64,000 nucleotides of DNA from Mycobacterium seoulense (GTDB lineage Bacteria; Actinomycetota; Actinomycetes; Mycobacteriales; Mycobacteriaceae). The notes under the pieces were generated by a model. It made no database searches. It was not told where the DNA came from and saw nothing but the letters and a program-made list of their open reading frames with translations. The DNA is taken from assembly GCF_010731595.1 (NCBI RefSeq), contig NZ_AP022582.1, positions 930,001 through 994,000 on the forward strand, in the 5' to 3' direction. Both the position numbers and the translations under genes were made by a program. Position 1 is the first letter of the stretch; each line of letters begins with the position of its first letter. This document shows, one piece after another, positions 20,841 through 29,518 of the stretch.

Positions 20841-21577
20841 GCGCTTTAGGGGCCCTCACCGAACGAGCGCTGCTCGCCGCTGCGCGAGACGGCGGCCTGA
20901 TGTTCGAGATTTTCTCGCCCGTCGGATATCTGGCCGGCTTTTCCCTCGCGCTGCACGGCCTGGTCGACACCGGACACATCAGCTATTCCCAGTACCTGGT
21001 CCCCGCGGTCGCCATCCAGGCGGTGGTCTTGGTCGCTATGCTCACCGCGGACCGCGCGGCACGCGACCACCTGCATGGGCTGGGGGAGCGGTTGAAGACG
21101 TTGCCGATGGCTGCGGCAGTTCCCGTGAGTGCCCGAATAGTGGCGACCTTGGTCCGAGCCGCGCTCGCCCTGGCGGTGGCCATCGCTGCCGGCTATGCGT
21201 TCGGATTCCGGATGACCGGCGGACCGGCCTACGCGTTGGCCTTCGTCGCCATCGCGTTGCTGCTGGGCCTTGCCGTGGCGCTGGGCGCCGACGCGCTGGG
21301 TTCGAGTACCAGCAGTCCCCAGGGGACCAGCCACGTACTGTTCGTCCCCCAGCTGTTGCTGTTCATGCTGTCCACCGGGATCGCCCCCGAGAGCACCTTT
21401 CCCGAGTGGTTGCGCCCGTACGTACGCAACCAGCCGCTGTCACTGGTCGCCGAAACACTGCGCGGCTTGGGCTCCGGCCACGTCGCGCTCGGAAATTTGG
21501 CGGCCAGCCTGGCCTGGTGCGGGGGCATGGTGCTGGTGTTCGGCACCATCACGCTGCGGCTGCAGAGGCGGGCCTAA
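20837..21577 (+). CDS. drrB: ABC-2 type permease, DrrB-like
   Basis: 246 residues with six predicted helices: 27-45, 50-70, 95-120, 125-150, 165-185 and 220-240. The ABC-2 family pattern includes the early FEIFSPVGYLAGF segment and the typical LRPYVRNQPLSLVAETLRGL before the last helix. It starts inside the drrA stop (ATGA) and precedes drrC by 3 bases. It should form the transmembrane pore with DrrC and move a glycolipid across the inner membrane. Assignment of B versus C is by position and similarity. Confidence 0.88.
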   Translation: MSALGALTERALLAAARDGGLMFEIFSPVGYLAGFSLALHGLVDTGHISYSQYLVPAVAIQAVVLVAMLTADRAARDHLHGLGERLKTLPMAAAVPVSARIVATLVRAALALAVAIAAGYAFGFRMTGGPAYALAFVAIALLLGLAVALGADALGSSTSSPQGTSHVLFVPQLLLFMLSTGIAPESTFPEWLRPYVRNQPLSLVAETLRGLGSGHVALGNLAASLAWCGGMVLVFGTITLRLQRRA

Positions 21578-21580
21578 TCG

Positions 21581-22369
21581 ATGCCTCGGCACCGACTACA
21601 GGGTTCGCTGCTGACCGAAAGCTGGGTGCAAGCCAGCCGACTCCTCACCGAGTGGCGGCGTGAGCGTGCGGTGCTGGTGGGCTCCCTGGTCGTCCCGGTC
21701 TGCCTTCTACTCGTCTATGTCGTGGTGCTGGACGAGCGGGTGCACAAGCTCACCGGCGTCCAGAGCGTTTACGCCCTGGTCCCGGTGTGCTCGATGCTGT
21801 CCGGGGTGTTCGGCGCACTCAGCACTTCGCTCGGCATTGGGATGGAGCGCGATTCCGGACTGCTGAGCCGGATGTGGGTGATGCCGGTACACCGGGCAAG
21901 CGCGCTCACCGGGCGATTGACAGCCGAGGCGGTGCGCGCTCTGGGCGGAACGGTCTTGATCACCGCCCTCGGAGTCGTGATGGGGCTGCGCTTCACGCAC
22001 GGCTGGGCCACGGTGCTGGTGTATGTCCTCATTCCCTCGATCACGGTGGTCGGGTTCACGACGCTGGTCATGGCGATCGCCATTCGTACCAGCGGTGTAT
22101 CCCTCATGACGTGGTTGGCGGCCGGGACCGTCGCGCTGGCGTTCCTCAACCCGGGTACCACGCCGATCATGCTTTACCCTGAGTGGCTTCGGCCGTTCGT
22201 TCGCGTGCAACCGATGTCGCCGCCCATTGAGGCAATGTGGGGGCTGGCCCACGGTGGCCCACTATTACGGCCTCTAGCGTTGACTCTTTTATGGGCGCTC
22301 GTGTTGTTTGCGGTTTTCATCCCGGTCGCCGTCCGCAGCTACCGGAGCGCTGCCGAGTCGAGCGCCTAG
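21581..22369 (+). CDS. drrC: ABC-2 type permease, DrrC-like
   Basis: 262 residues with six predicted helices and the ABC-2 signature WLRPFVRVQPMSPPIEAMWGLAHGG before the last one, closely parallel to the matching segment of the preceding permease. It begins QGSLLTESWVQASRLLTEWRRERAV, an amphipathic coupling region. It forms the DrrABC exporter with the two genes before it. The gene ends in a TAG that shares a CTAG tetramer with the stop of the opposing glycosyltransferase gene (22366-22369), leaving no room for a separate terminator. Confidence 0.88.
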   Translation: MPRHRLQGSLLTESWVQASRLLTEWRRERAVLVGSLVVPVCLLLVYVVVLDERVHKLTGVQSVYALVPVCSMLSGVFGALSTSLGIGMERDSGLLSRMWVMPVHRASALTGRLTAEAVRALGGTVLITALGVVMGLRFTHGWATVLVYVLIPSITVVGFTTLVMAIAIRTSGVSLMTWLAAGTVALAFLNPGTTPIMLYPEWLRPFVRVQPMSPPIEAMWGLAHGGPLLRPLALTLLWALVLFAVFIPVAVRSYRSAAESSA

Positions 22370-23205
22370 CAGTCGGCCGTGCGATCGGCACCACGAGGGC
22401 CAGACCCGACCGCACGGGCGCCGAATAGCCTTGATCCGGCTTCGCGCACCTGAGACGCTCGGATACGAAACGACCGAACGTACCCCAGGAAGAGCGCGCG
22501 GCGACCCTCTTTCGTGCTCCAGCGCATCAGGTTGAAGATCCAAAGGTAGACCGGTAGCCGCTTCAGAAACTCTTTATCCTTATTCATGCTGACCCCGCTC
22601 ATGTCGTTGTACCGGGCGACGACGATGTCCATGTACCGGGCGACGAGTGCGGGGTTGGAGAAGCAGCGGATATTGAAATCCCAGTCGGCGCAGACGGGGT
22701 AGCGCAGGTTGTAGGGACCGATGCCGGCGAAGAGCTCACGGCGGTAGAAGATCGACTGATGGCAGATGTTGGTGTCGTACAGCAGGCGGTCGAGATCGAA
22801 GGCACCGGCGTGGCGAACAGAGGTTGAGCGCAGCAGCACATCGCCGTATACGAGATCGCTAGGCTCGTGGTCGGCGATGAATGCGGCCACGCGCTTCAGC
22901 GTTTCTGCCTCGTACACGGTGTCGTCGGCGCCCAGGAACAGCAACCATGTTCCGTTAGCCATGCTGACGCCACGGTTCATGGCGTCGTAAGTGCCTTGGT
23001 CGGGGGCCGAATGAATGAGCATCTGTGGCGACGAATCCGAGGCGAAGCTTTTCGCGATTTCGAGGGTTTCGTCCGTCGAGCCCCCGTCGACCAGGACTAA
23101 CTCGAAATCGCTGCAGGTCTGTTGAACCACGCTCTCGAGGCAAGCGGGCAGGGTCGCAGCGACATTCAGCGTCGGCACGATGATCGAAAACATTGGTGAG
23201 GTCAC
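22366..23205 (-). CDS. GT2 family glycosyltransferase
   Basis: 279 residues from GTG; an in-frame ATG lies at 23193. It has a typical GT-A fold: FSIIVPTLNVAATLPACLESV, then LVDGGSTDETLE, the DQGTYDAMNRG segment, and the metal site FLGADDTVYE (about residue 95). The acceptor part includes HQSIFYRRELF and CADWDFNIRCF. No membrane helices, so it acts on the cytoplasmic side and adds one sugar from a nucleotide donor to the growing glycolipid. The AMNRG-type GT2 group often has GlcNAc or hexose specificity, but the sugar cannot be deduced. It probably runs with the FkbM gene upstream (85 bases). Confidence 0.88.
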   Translation of the reverse strand: MTSPMFSIIVPTLNVAATLPACLESVVQQTCSDFELVLVDGGSTDETLEIAKSFASDSSPQMLIHSAPDQGTYDAMNRGVSMANGTWLLFLGADDTVYEAETLKRVAAFIADHEPSDLVYGDVLLRSTSVRHAGAFDLDRLLYDTNICHQSIFYRRELFAGIGPYNLRYPVCADWDFNIRCFSNPALVARYMDIVVARYNDMSGVSMNKDKEFLKRLPVYLWIFNLMRWSTKEGRRALFLGYVRSFRIRASQVREAGSRLFGARAVGSGPRGADRTADC

Positions 23206-23290
23206 GGGGACTCACAATCTTCTGCGTGAACGCTCGGTCCTGGTGCTTCGCCGGCGTCTGAACTGGTACAACGCCGGCCACATCTCCGCG

Positions 23291-24022
23291 TCAATCGTCC
23301 TCCCGGAAGAAGATGCCGTCCGCCTGCAACATTCGACCATTGCGGGTATCGGTGACACAAGGCTGCAATCCCGTCAGCGCGAAGCCCAAAGAACAGGCGA
23401 GGTCGAGTGCTTCACGCATCAGCATGCCGCCTTCGTATAATGGTGCGAACGACAGCTCGAGCTGCATGCCGACACAACGGTCATTCAGCGTCGATTTGCT
23501 ACCCGCAAGCACCTGTTTCTCAAATCCTTGAACGTCGATTTTGAGGAACGCGACATCGCTCGGCTGGAGGATTTCTTTTGCGACGGAATCAAGTCGGTGT
23601 ATCGAGACCTCTTCGGTCCCTACATAGTTTGCCCAGGGAAAGGCATCCTGATGCGCCTTCAGCATCGGCAGGACTGAGCTGCTTTCGCCCGCGTTTGCCG
23701 CGACGTTTATCGAAATCTTGCCATCAACATCACCCAGTGCATACTGCCGGCACTCCCATAACGGATCTGTTGATGCTTTCCGCGCTAACTGGGAAAATGG
23801 TTCCAAAAGGGGTTCGAATGAGACGATACGACCCTTGAAGGCCGCCCTGCGCAGTGCAGTAGCATATTGCCCTGAGTTAGCGCCGACATCTAGTACGGCA
23901 TTTACCTGATGCGACTCGAGCTGTGTCATGAAATTGCGTTCCCAGTCCAGGTCAGCAGAGTAGGTTGACACCTCGAAGCCTGCACGGTGCGCGATCGAAC
24001 GAACACGGTGCGAAAAATCCAC
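23291..24022 (-). CDS. FkbM family methyltransferase
   Basis: 243 residues from GTG. SAM motif I is VLDVGANSGQYATALR (about 43-58), followed by IVSFEPLLEPF and the FkbM-type post-motif FLKIDVQGFEKQVLAGS. The C-terminal LQLELSFAPLYEGG-like segment (here MQLELSFAPLYEG) is typical of mycobacterial FkbM enzymes found in lipooligosaccharide and glycopeptidolipid loci. Likely O-methylation of a sugar hydroxyl in the surface glycan; which sugar is unknown. It is transcribed leftward before the GT2 gene, probably as a pair. Confidence 0.88.
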   Translation of the reverse strand: MDFSHRVRSIAHRAGFEVSTYSADLDWERNFMTQLESHQVNAVLDVGANSGQYATALRRAAFKGRIVSFEPLLEPFSQLARKASTDPLWECRQYALGDVDGKISINVAANAGESSSVLPMLKAHQDAFPWANYVGTEEVSIHRLDSVAKEILQPSDVAFLKIDVQGFEKQVLAGSKSTLNDRCVGMQLELSFAPLYEGGMLMREALDLACSLGFALTGLQPCVTDTRNGRMLQADGIFFREDD

Positions 24023-24388
24023 CGCGCAACGCTAACATGCGAAAGCCCGGGCCGCCCTGGAAACGGGATTGTGAAGGCATACCTTGTCATGCGGCTAGGC
24101 GCCCTGACCCCAGTGGCTTTGGCCCCGTGTATCCACCGCTGGCGAGCATATCGACGACTACGTTGACGGTGTGGTCGATGCCGATGGTTATGTGAGTTGA
24201 AGCAGCTGGCTAGCGTGGCGTCCCGGTGTGCCGGTTGACCACGCGTGGGAGCCGTCGGCTTTTCGTCGTGCACGGCGTCGAATGAGGGCGGGACGAGAGG
24301 TATGAATGCGGCCCGAAGGAGCGGCAGTGTTACTTTCCACGGCCTCAATTTGCGTATGGACCCCTACGTCACGTGGTGAAGGGCTGTC
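24023..24388. other. Non-coding interval between two leftward methyltransferase genes
   Basis: About 365 bases. Frames in this interval give no recognisable protein. It should hold the promoter of the leftward FkbM-GT2 pair and the 3' region of the small methyltransferase gene. I see no repeat or terminator I can support. Confidence 0.4.
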
Positions 24389-25033
24389 CTACTTCTCGGC
24401 CTGCGCGTAGATGGATTCAAAATCCCTTTCTTGCATGTCAAGTAGTGGGTCGAACTCGCGTAAATGAACGTTCGCAAACCCAGCGGATTTCAAGATGAAA
24501 ACAAGATTTTCCTCGTCGAACATGTACTTATGCACGCCGCCCATGTATGCCATGTAATTGACATAGTCAATTCGTGTCGTACGGTTGTAGGCGGGCAGGT
24601 AACCAAAATAGGGTGGCGAGGTCAAGGTCTCGCCATTTACGTAGGCTTCCAGATAGATCCTCGCATTTGGGACGCAGATCAAGAACCTTCCGCCTGGCGA
24701 GAGGACGCGTCTGCATTCTTTTAGAAACTTTTCAATCTCTGAATAAGATAAGTGCTCGAAAAAGTGGGACGAATACACTTTTTTCACACTATTATCGGGA
24801 AACGGAATACCTTTTCTGAGATCCCAGAAAAGGTCGCAGCGGGGCATGACATCTATGGTGACCCACTCACCAGCCCCTTTCTTGTCTCCGGCTCCTACCT
24901 CGATCGAGATTTCGTCTCTTTCCCTCAGCAGCCGCCGAACTTTCCGCTTCGATGCCCAATACTTCGGCATGAGCACGACGGCCGAAATGAGCGGTTGAAC
25001 CTTGCTGGTCAACTCTTGAAGCGTCGAAGTCAT
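24389..25033 (-). CDS. Class I SAM-dependent methyltransferase, small
   Basis: 214 residues; ATG at 25033 with a GGAAGG-type ribosome site about 5 bases before it. The SAM region is degenerate at motif I (ISIEVGAGDKKG, then WVTIDVMPRCDLFWDLRKG), followed by the Methyltransf_11 pattern VYSSHFFEHLSYSEIEKFLKECRRVLSPGGRFLICVPN. Related enzymes are encoded in LPS and lipooligosaccharide clusters. Base composition is clearly more AT-rich than in the flanking genes, suggesting lateral transfer. Acceptor unknown. Confidence 0.82.
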   Translation of the reverse strand: MTSTLQELTSKVQPLISAVVLMPKYWASKRKVRRLLRERDEISIEVGAGDKKGAGEWVTIDVMPRCDLFWDLRKGIPFPDNSVKKVYSSHFFEHLSYSEIEKFLKECRRVLSPGGRFLICVPNARIYLEAYVNGETLTSPPYFGYLPAYNRTTRIDYVNYMAYMGGVHKYMFDEENLVFILKSAGFANVHLREFDPLLDMQERDFESIYAQAEK

Positions 25034-25416
25034 CCCGCCTTCCCAAGGCTGTGTGTGGGCCGTTGGAACCCGTCGCGCGTGGTGCTTCGCAGCTGAGGCG
25101 GTGCGGCCACCCGACGTTGATGGAGTTGGGCGTCGGGCAGTTGATTGTCAGCGCAGGAAGGATTCTGCCCGCGCGGAGCCGGCTCCTCCCACGTTCCACT
25201 GTGATCGTATGGGACAACGACTATATCGAATTGCCTCGAATGCAACCAGAGAACAGTAGTGGCCGAAGCGCGGGTCAACATTGGCCACATCACCACAGCA
25301 GACAGCGACTGGCATTCAATCAATCTGGGCTAGCGAAAGCCGGCCCGGTACTCTCCGGCATACAGGCGCATAGGCCCGTGCTTCCGCTAAGTTTCGGCAG
25401 AACATTGGAGAGTGCG
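25034..25416. other. Divergent intergenic region
   Basis: About 380 bases between the leftward methyltransferase start (25033) and the rightward membrane glycosyltransferase start (25417). The rightward frame is open through most of it but shows no family resemblance. A good ribosome site (GGAG 6 bases before 25417) marks the true start. Promoters for both directions must lie here; I cannot name a convincing -10/-35 pair. Confidence 0.45.
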
Positions 25417-26931
25417 ATGAACAGACCCACGCAGGCGTCGCGCGGTGTGGTTAGCCCAATCCGCGAGCGTCTCCTAGCGGTCACCCGCCAGTCTGAGCGC
25501 ACCGTTATGTTAGGCACCGTCCTGGTCGCGTCAACGGTTTCGGCAGCGACGGGCTACCTTCTGGCCCAGTGCTTTTCGGTGGATGTGCTCTCTTCCCTGG
25601 TGGCCCTTCCCGAGGACTGCTGGGGCGATTGGGGCACGAATATCGGTCGCCACTGCTTCAGCGACTACGGGATGGTCGTAGGTGCCGCGTCGCGGGCCAA
25701 TCCCTGGGAGCGTTATCCGCTTCTTCCGCCGAACCCGGGGGCGCTGATCCCGTACCCGGCGGCTGGAATGATGCCGCACCTCTTGTTCGGGCTCCCCGCA
25801 AGGTGGCTGGGCGCACCAATGCTTGGGCTGCTCGCGTATCTGCTCGCGCTGACGATCGCGGTTCTTTCTCCGGCGGTCTGGGCGGCCCGCGGAGCATGTG
25901 GCCTGGAGCGCGCGGTGGTCTTCGTGGCGTTGGGCGCCGCAGCCATCCCGGCGTGGTTCGTGATCGATCGGGGCAACTCGGCGGGATTCGCAGTACCGAT
26001 CGCATTGGTCTTCTTGGTGGCGCTGCGCCGACGGCGCTGGCGCCTCGTTGCGATTATGGTGATCTTGGCTGCGGTGGTGAAACCGCAGTTTGCTTTGCTG
26101 GCAGTGGTTTTATTCGCGGCTCGGCAGTGGCGCTTGGGCGGCCTCGCCCTCGGGGGGATCGTGGTCTCCAATCTCGCTGCGTTTCTACTGTGGCCGCGGG
26201 ACTTTCCGGCGACCATCGGCCAGTGGATTCACAACCTTCTCCACGCGGACAGCAGCTTCTCCATGCTCACCGATCTCCGGAACGTTTCCTTCGGGCACTC
26301 ACTCCTTCTCGTTCCGGACACCGTCAAGCTCTACCAGGCGGGCGGAAAGATACCGGACGGCTTCCTCGCTGGTCCACGATCCCTGATCGGGTATGCCATT
26401 TTGGTCGCCGTTCTCCTCTCGGTGTTGGCAATGGGCCGGCGCATCCCGCCTGTCATGGTGGGCATTCTGTTGCTTGCCACCGCCACGCTTTTCCCGCCGA
26501 TGGTCATCTCCTACTACCTGGTATTCGTTTTGCCGGTCGCTGCGCTCGTCGTCCGAGACCCCGACGGCCCGGCCGGTGCTGGACTGTTCGACCGGCTCGC
26601 CACCCAGGCTTCGCGCCGTCGCGCCGTCGGCATGTGCGTGAGTGTGGCCACGGCGCTCAGCATCGCGCAGATCGCTGTACCCGGCCCGATTAGCCACCCT
26701 GACATCAACGGGCAGCCGACGAGCCATGGGGTCGTCGGTACCACGGTATTTCTGACTGGGCTTCTCTGGCTTATCGCGTGCGCGGTCATCATCGCCTCGT
26801 ATCTGCGAAGGCCGGACCGCTCGCGAGGCGAAGGCCAATTGCTAGCTCGGGAGGGTCATCCGGATGGTGCTGCGACCTACTTGAGTACATCTGAGCCCGT
26901 GATGGAATCACCAACACAACGGCCGATCTAG
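25417..26931 (+). CDS. Polytopic GT-C glycosyltransferase, GT87/DUF2029-like
   Basis: 504 residues with about ten hydrophobic helices. The first loop after TM1 contains EDCWGDWGTN, and later loops have NPWERYPLLPPNPGALIPYP and VVKPQFALLAVVLFAARQWR, the layout of GT87 alpha-mannosyltransferase-like proteins that use polyprenyl-phosphate sugars on the outer face of the membrane. The ATG at 25417 follows GGAG at 6 bases and gives a protein starting just before TM1. It probably belongs to the periplasmic glycosylation set together with the GT-C genes that follow. Donor unknown. Confidence 0.78.
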   Translation: MNRPTQASRGVVSPIRERLLAVTRQSERTVMLGTVLVASTVSAATGYLLAQCFSVDVLSSLVALPEDCWGDWGTNIGRHCFSDYGMVVGAASRANPWERYPLLPPNPGALIPYPAAGMMPHLLFGLPARWLGAPMLGLLAYLLALTIAVLSPAVWAARGACGLERAVVFVALGAAAIPAWFVIDRGNSAGFAVPIALVFLVALRRRRWRLVAIMVILAAVVKPQFALLAVVLFAARQWRLGGLALGGIVVSNLAAFLLWPRDFPATIGQWIHNLLHADSSFSMLTDLRNVSFGHSLLLVPDTVKLYQAGGKIPDGFLAGPRSLIGYAILVAVLLSVLAMGRRIPPVMVGILLLATATLFPPMVISYYLVFVLPVAALVVRDPDGPAGAGLFDRLATQASRRRAVGMCVSVATALSIAQIAVPGPISHPDINGQPTSHGVVGTTVFLTGLLWLIACAVIIASYLRRPDRSRGEGQLLAREGHPDGAATYLSTSEPVMESPTQRPI

Positions 26932-27029
26932 TCCGAAAGAATTTGTGCGACAATACTGTTCAGTTCGGAGCCCTGCCCGTGCGGTCCAAACCGAGAGTCA
27001 TGTTTACTCTCCAGCGCCCATGGCGTTCG

Positions 27030-29235
27030 TCGCCCGTGGTTTGCGATTTGCGGGGCTGGCCTCGAGCCGGCTTTAGGGCAGCCGATTATGTGACGGTTGG
27101 CGGGTGCGTAACCGTCTTATATAGTTTGCGCCGCAACGACGAAGCGGAGCTGGGGCGCCGATCTTGAGAGTTCTCAATGATGCGAGTGGGCTGTTGCGGG
27201 CGCGCGGCGTTCGGCTCGGCTTGGGTGTGCTGGCATTCGTAGCGGTGACGGTGGTGGCGTACCCGATCGCTCGTTACCGGATCTTCACGGGATTCCGCGA
27301 TTACGACGACGAAGGCGCTATGTTGATGTCGCTCAAGTCGTTCGTGAATCACGGCTGGGTCTATGACGTCTTCAGCGGCTTCGGCCCTTTCTATTACGAG
27401 TTTTGGGGCGGAGTCTTTTCCGTTTTCGGGATGTCGGTTGATCATGACGGCGGCCGCGCGGTGACCATGGTCGTTTGGGTGCTCTCGAGCCTGTTGATGG
27501 GGTTGTCCGTCTGGTGGATGAGCGGCAGCCTTGTTCTGGGCTTGGCGAGCCAGCTGGCTGTATTCGAGGCGCTTAACAGCCTCCGAGCAGAGCCGATGCA
27601 TCCGGGCGGGATCATCGTCTTGTTGGTCTCGGCGATCGTGGTGTTCTCGTGTTTGGTGCGTGATCGCCGCTCACCGTTTCCGATGGCTCTGCTGGGTGGG
27701 GCCGTGGCGGCCCTGGTTCTGGTCAAGATCAATGTGGGCGTTTTCGCTTTTGCCGCGGTGGTTTTGGTGTGCATGGTCAGCTATCCGGTTCTTGCCAGGC
27801 GTCGCTGGCTGCGGTTGGTGATTGAGGTCGGGTTCGTGGCGCTGCCGCTGGTGCTGATGAGCTCGCAGATGGGTGAAGCCTGGGTTCGCCAGTACGCACT
27901 GCATGTCTTTGCGGCCGCGCTGGCCGTTGTGATTGCCTTGAGGGCCCGCGGCGTTGGGCGGCGCGACTCCAAAGAACTTTGGTGGCTTGGCGGTGGCTTG
28001 CTGGTGGTTGGGGTGACCGTGCTTTCGGTGATCCTGGCCGCGGGAACCAGCCCCGCCGGACTAACCGAGGGAATCATCAAGCACCCGCTGGGTTTTCTTA
28101 GCCTTCGCCCAGTGCCGCTCTTTCTGCCCCGCTGGACCTATCTCCTTGACCTGTTGGCCGTGGTGGGCGCGCTTGGCTATGGGTACGTCGCCGGTAACCG
28201 AGAGGCTGGCCCGGGGCGGGTCTGGAGGTGGCTCGTCGCAGGGTTGAGCATTGTTATCGGCCTGTTCATGGCATTCTCGGGGATTTTTTCGCTTGTGATC
28301 GGCCCGCTGGTGATCGGTTCGGTGACGCCATCGACTCGGCTGGGGCTGGTTTGCTTGGCCTGGGTGGCGTTGATCCAGCCGCCGAGCAAGTCAGACGAGA
28401 AACCCGAGAAGACGCTGTTCGCTCGTCTTTTGCTGCCGCCGTTGGCGGTTTTGCAGGCGTTGCATGCCTTCCCGGTCGCGGGCAGCCAAGTGTGGTGGTC
28501 GGTGATGCTGTTGATCCCGGTTGGGGCACTATGCATCGCAAACGGGGTGCGCTGGGTCGGCGACAGTCTCGGTGAGCGGAGCGTACGGCGTAGCCCCCTC
28601 GCGGTCGGTGCGATCGCGGTGATGGTGGCAGTGCTTGTGTTGGTCGGTGTCCAGTTTGTGCAGGGGCTCGGTCAAGCTCGGGCCGTCTACAACGGCTTGG
28701 TTTCGCTCGGGCTGCCGGGCGCCCAAGAGGTCCGCGTCAGCGCTAAAGAAGCGGCGGATTACCAGGCGGCCGTCGCCGCGATCGAGAAGAACTGCAAATC
28801 GTTTGTGATGCTGCCGGTGATGAACAGCTTTTACCTCTGGACGCAGCAGCACCCGCCGACCGACTTCAAGGCGACCGTGACCGCTCCGACGGCGCTGTTG
28901 GACGTTGCCCTTCAGCAGAGGGTGATCGACGCTACCCGCTCGATCGAGGGTCTTTGCCTGCTCGAAAACGCCCCACTCATCCAGGAGATTCGGTGGGGTG
29001 CTGGCGGAATGCCGCCCGGTCCGCTGGTTGGCTACCTACACGATGGCTTCACACCCATCGCCAACTTCGGCGACTACCAGCTCCTCAAACGCAAAAGCAG
29101 TAGCAGTCCATCATGAGCACCACGCCTCAGTGATACCGACACCGGGAATCCCCATCGCGAACAGAACAGACACAGGACCCACACGTCGACACATCGAAAG
29201 ACGTGACAGCGCCCGCCGGGCTTACCGAAGAGAAA
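27030..29235 (+). repeat. 2.2-kb tandem duplication, copy 1
   Basis: 2206 bases from TCGCCCGTGG to GAAGAGAAA, repeated at 29385-31589 with an offset of 2355 that falls to 2354. Each copy carries about 130 bases of upstream DNA (with a TTATATAG box that may be a -10), one GT-C gene, and about 120 bases downstream. The copies are identical over long stretches including synonymous sites, and differ in a few dense clusters. A 149-base spacer separates them. Confidence 0.95.
27164..29116 (+). CDS. Large polytopic GT-C type glycosyltransferase (tandem copy 1)
   Basis: 650 residues from a TTG. About a dozen helices span residues 15-500, followed by a periplasmic C-terminal domain (about 510-650). 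The first outer loop after TM1 carries FRDYDDEGAML (residues 44-54), the acidic catalytic-type motif of GT-C enzymes. No family name is certain; layout and motif fit polyprenyl-phosphate-sugar dependent transferases acting outside the membrane. It differs from the second copy at residues 45-56, 73, 301-317 and 606-610, all in predicted outer segments. GGAG lies about 15 bases before TTG. The TATATA box at 27118-27123 may be part of its promoter. Confidence 0.8.
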   Translation: MRVLNDASGLLRARGVRLGLGVLAFVAVTVVAYPIARYRIFTGFRDYDDEGAMLMSLKSFVNHGWVYDVFSGFGPFYYEFWGGVFSVFGMSVDHDGGRAVTMVVWVLSSLLMGLSVWWMSGSLVLGLASQLAVFEALNSLRAEPMHPGGIIVLLVSAIVVFSCLVRDRRSPFPMALLGGAVAALVLVKINVGVFAFAAVVLVCMVSYPVLARRRWLRLVIEVGFVALPLVLMSSQMGEAWVRQYALHVFAAALAVVIALRARGVGRRDSKELWWLGGGLLVVGVTVLSVILAAGTSPAGLTEGIIKHPLGFLSLRPVPLFLPRWTYLLDLLAVVGALGYGYVAGNREAGPGRVWRWLVAGLSIVIGLFMAFSGIFSLVIGPLVIGSVTPSTRLGLVCLAWVALIQPPSKSDEKPEKTLFARLLLPPLAVLQALHAFPVAGSQVWWSVMLLIPVGALCIANGVRWVGDSLGERSVRRSPLAVGAIAVMVAVLVLVGVQFVQGLGQARAVYNGLVSLGLPGAQEVRVSAKEAADYQAAVAAIEKNCKSFVMLPVMNSFYLWTQQHPPTDFKATVTAPTALLDVALQQRVIDATRSIEGLCLLENAPLIQEIRWGAGGMPPGPLVGYLHDGFTPIANFGDYQLLKRKSSSSPS

Positions 29236-29518
29236 CAACGCCGCACTGGTTCCACGACCTTATGGCGAGCCGTTGTGCGCCTTCAGACGTAAATTGCCCT
29301 GATGCCGCGCGCTCTATGGCCTGAACAGCGCCAGACCGGCCATCCTGTCGACCGCGCCTACCTGGGTTCTGCTTCAGGAGCCTCTCGCCCGTGGTTTGCG
29401 ATTTGCGGGGCTGGCCTCGAGCCGGCTTTAGGGCAGCCGATTATGTGACGGTTGGCGGGTGCGTAACCGTCTTATATAGTTTGCGCCGCAACGACGAAGC
29501 GGAGCTGGGGCGCCGATC
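29117..29518. other. Interval between the tandem GT-C genes
   Basis: About 400 bases: the 3' non-coding part of repeat copy 1 (to 29235), a unique 149-base spacer (29236-29384), and the 5' non-coding part of copy 2 (from 29385), including a second copy of the TTATATAG box. No gene. No insertion-sequence ends or transposase are visible at the junctions. Confidence 0.7.

Noticed and set aside
27097..27124. TTGGCG / TATATA pair as a sigma-70 promoter for the GT-C gene
   Set aside because: Spacing is only 15 bases; kept as a possible -10 box but not called as a promoter.
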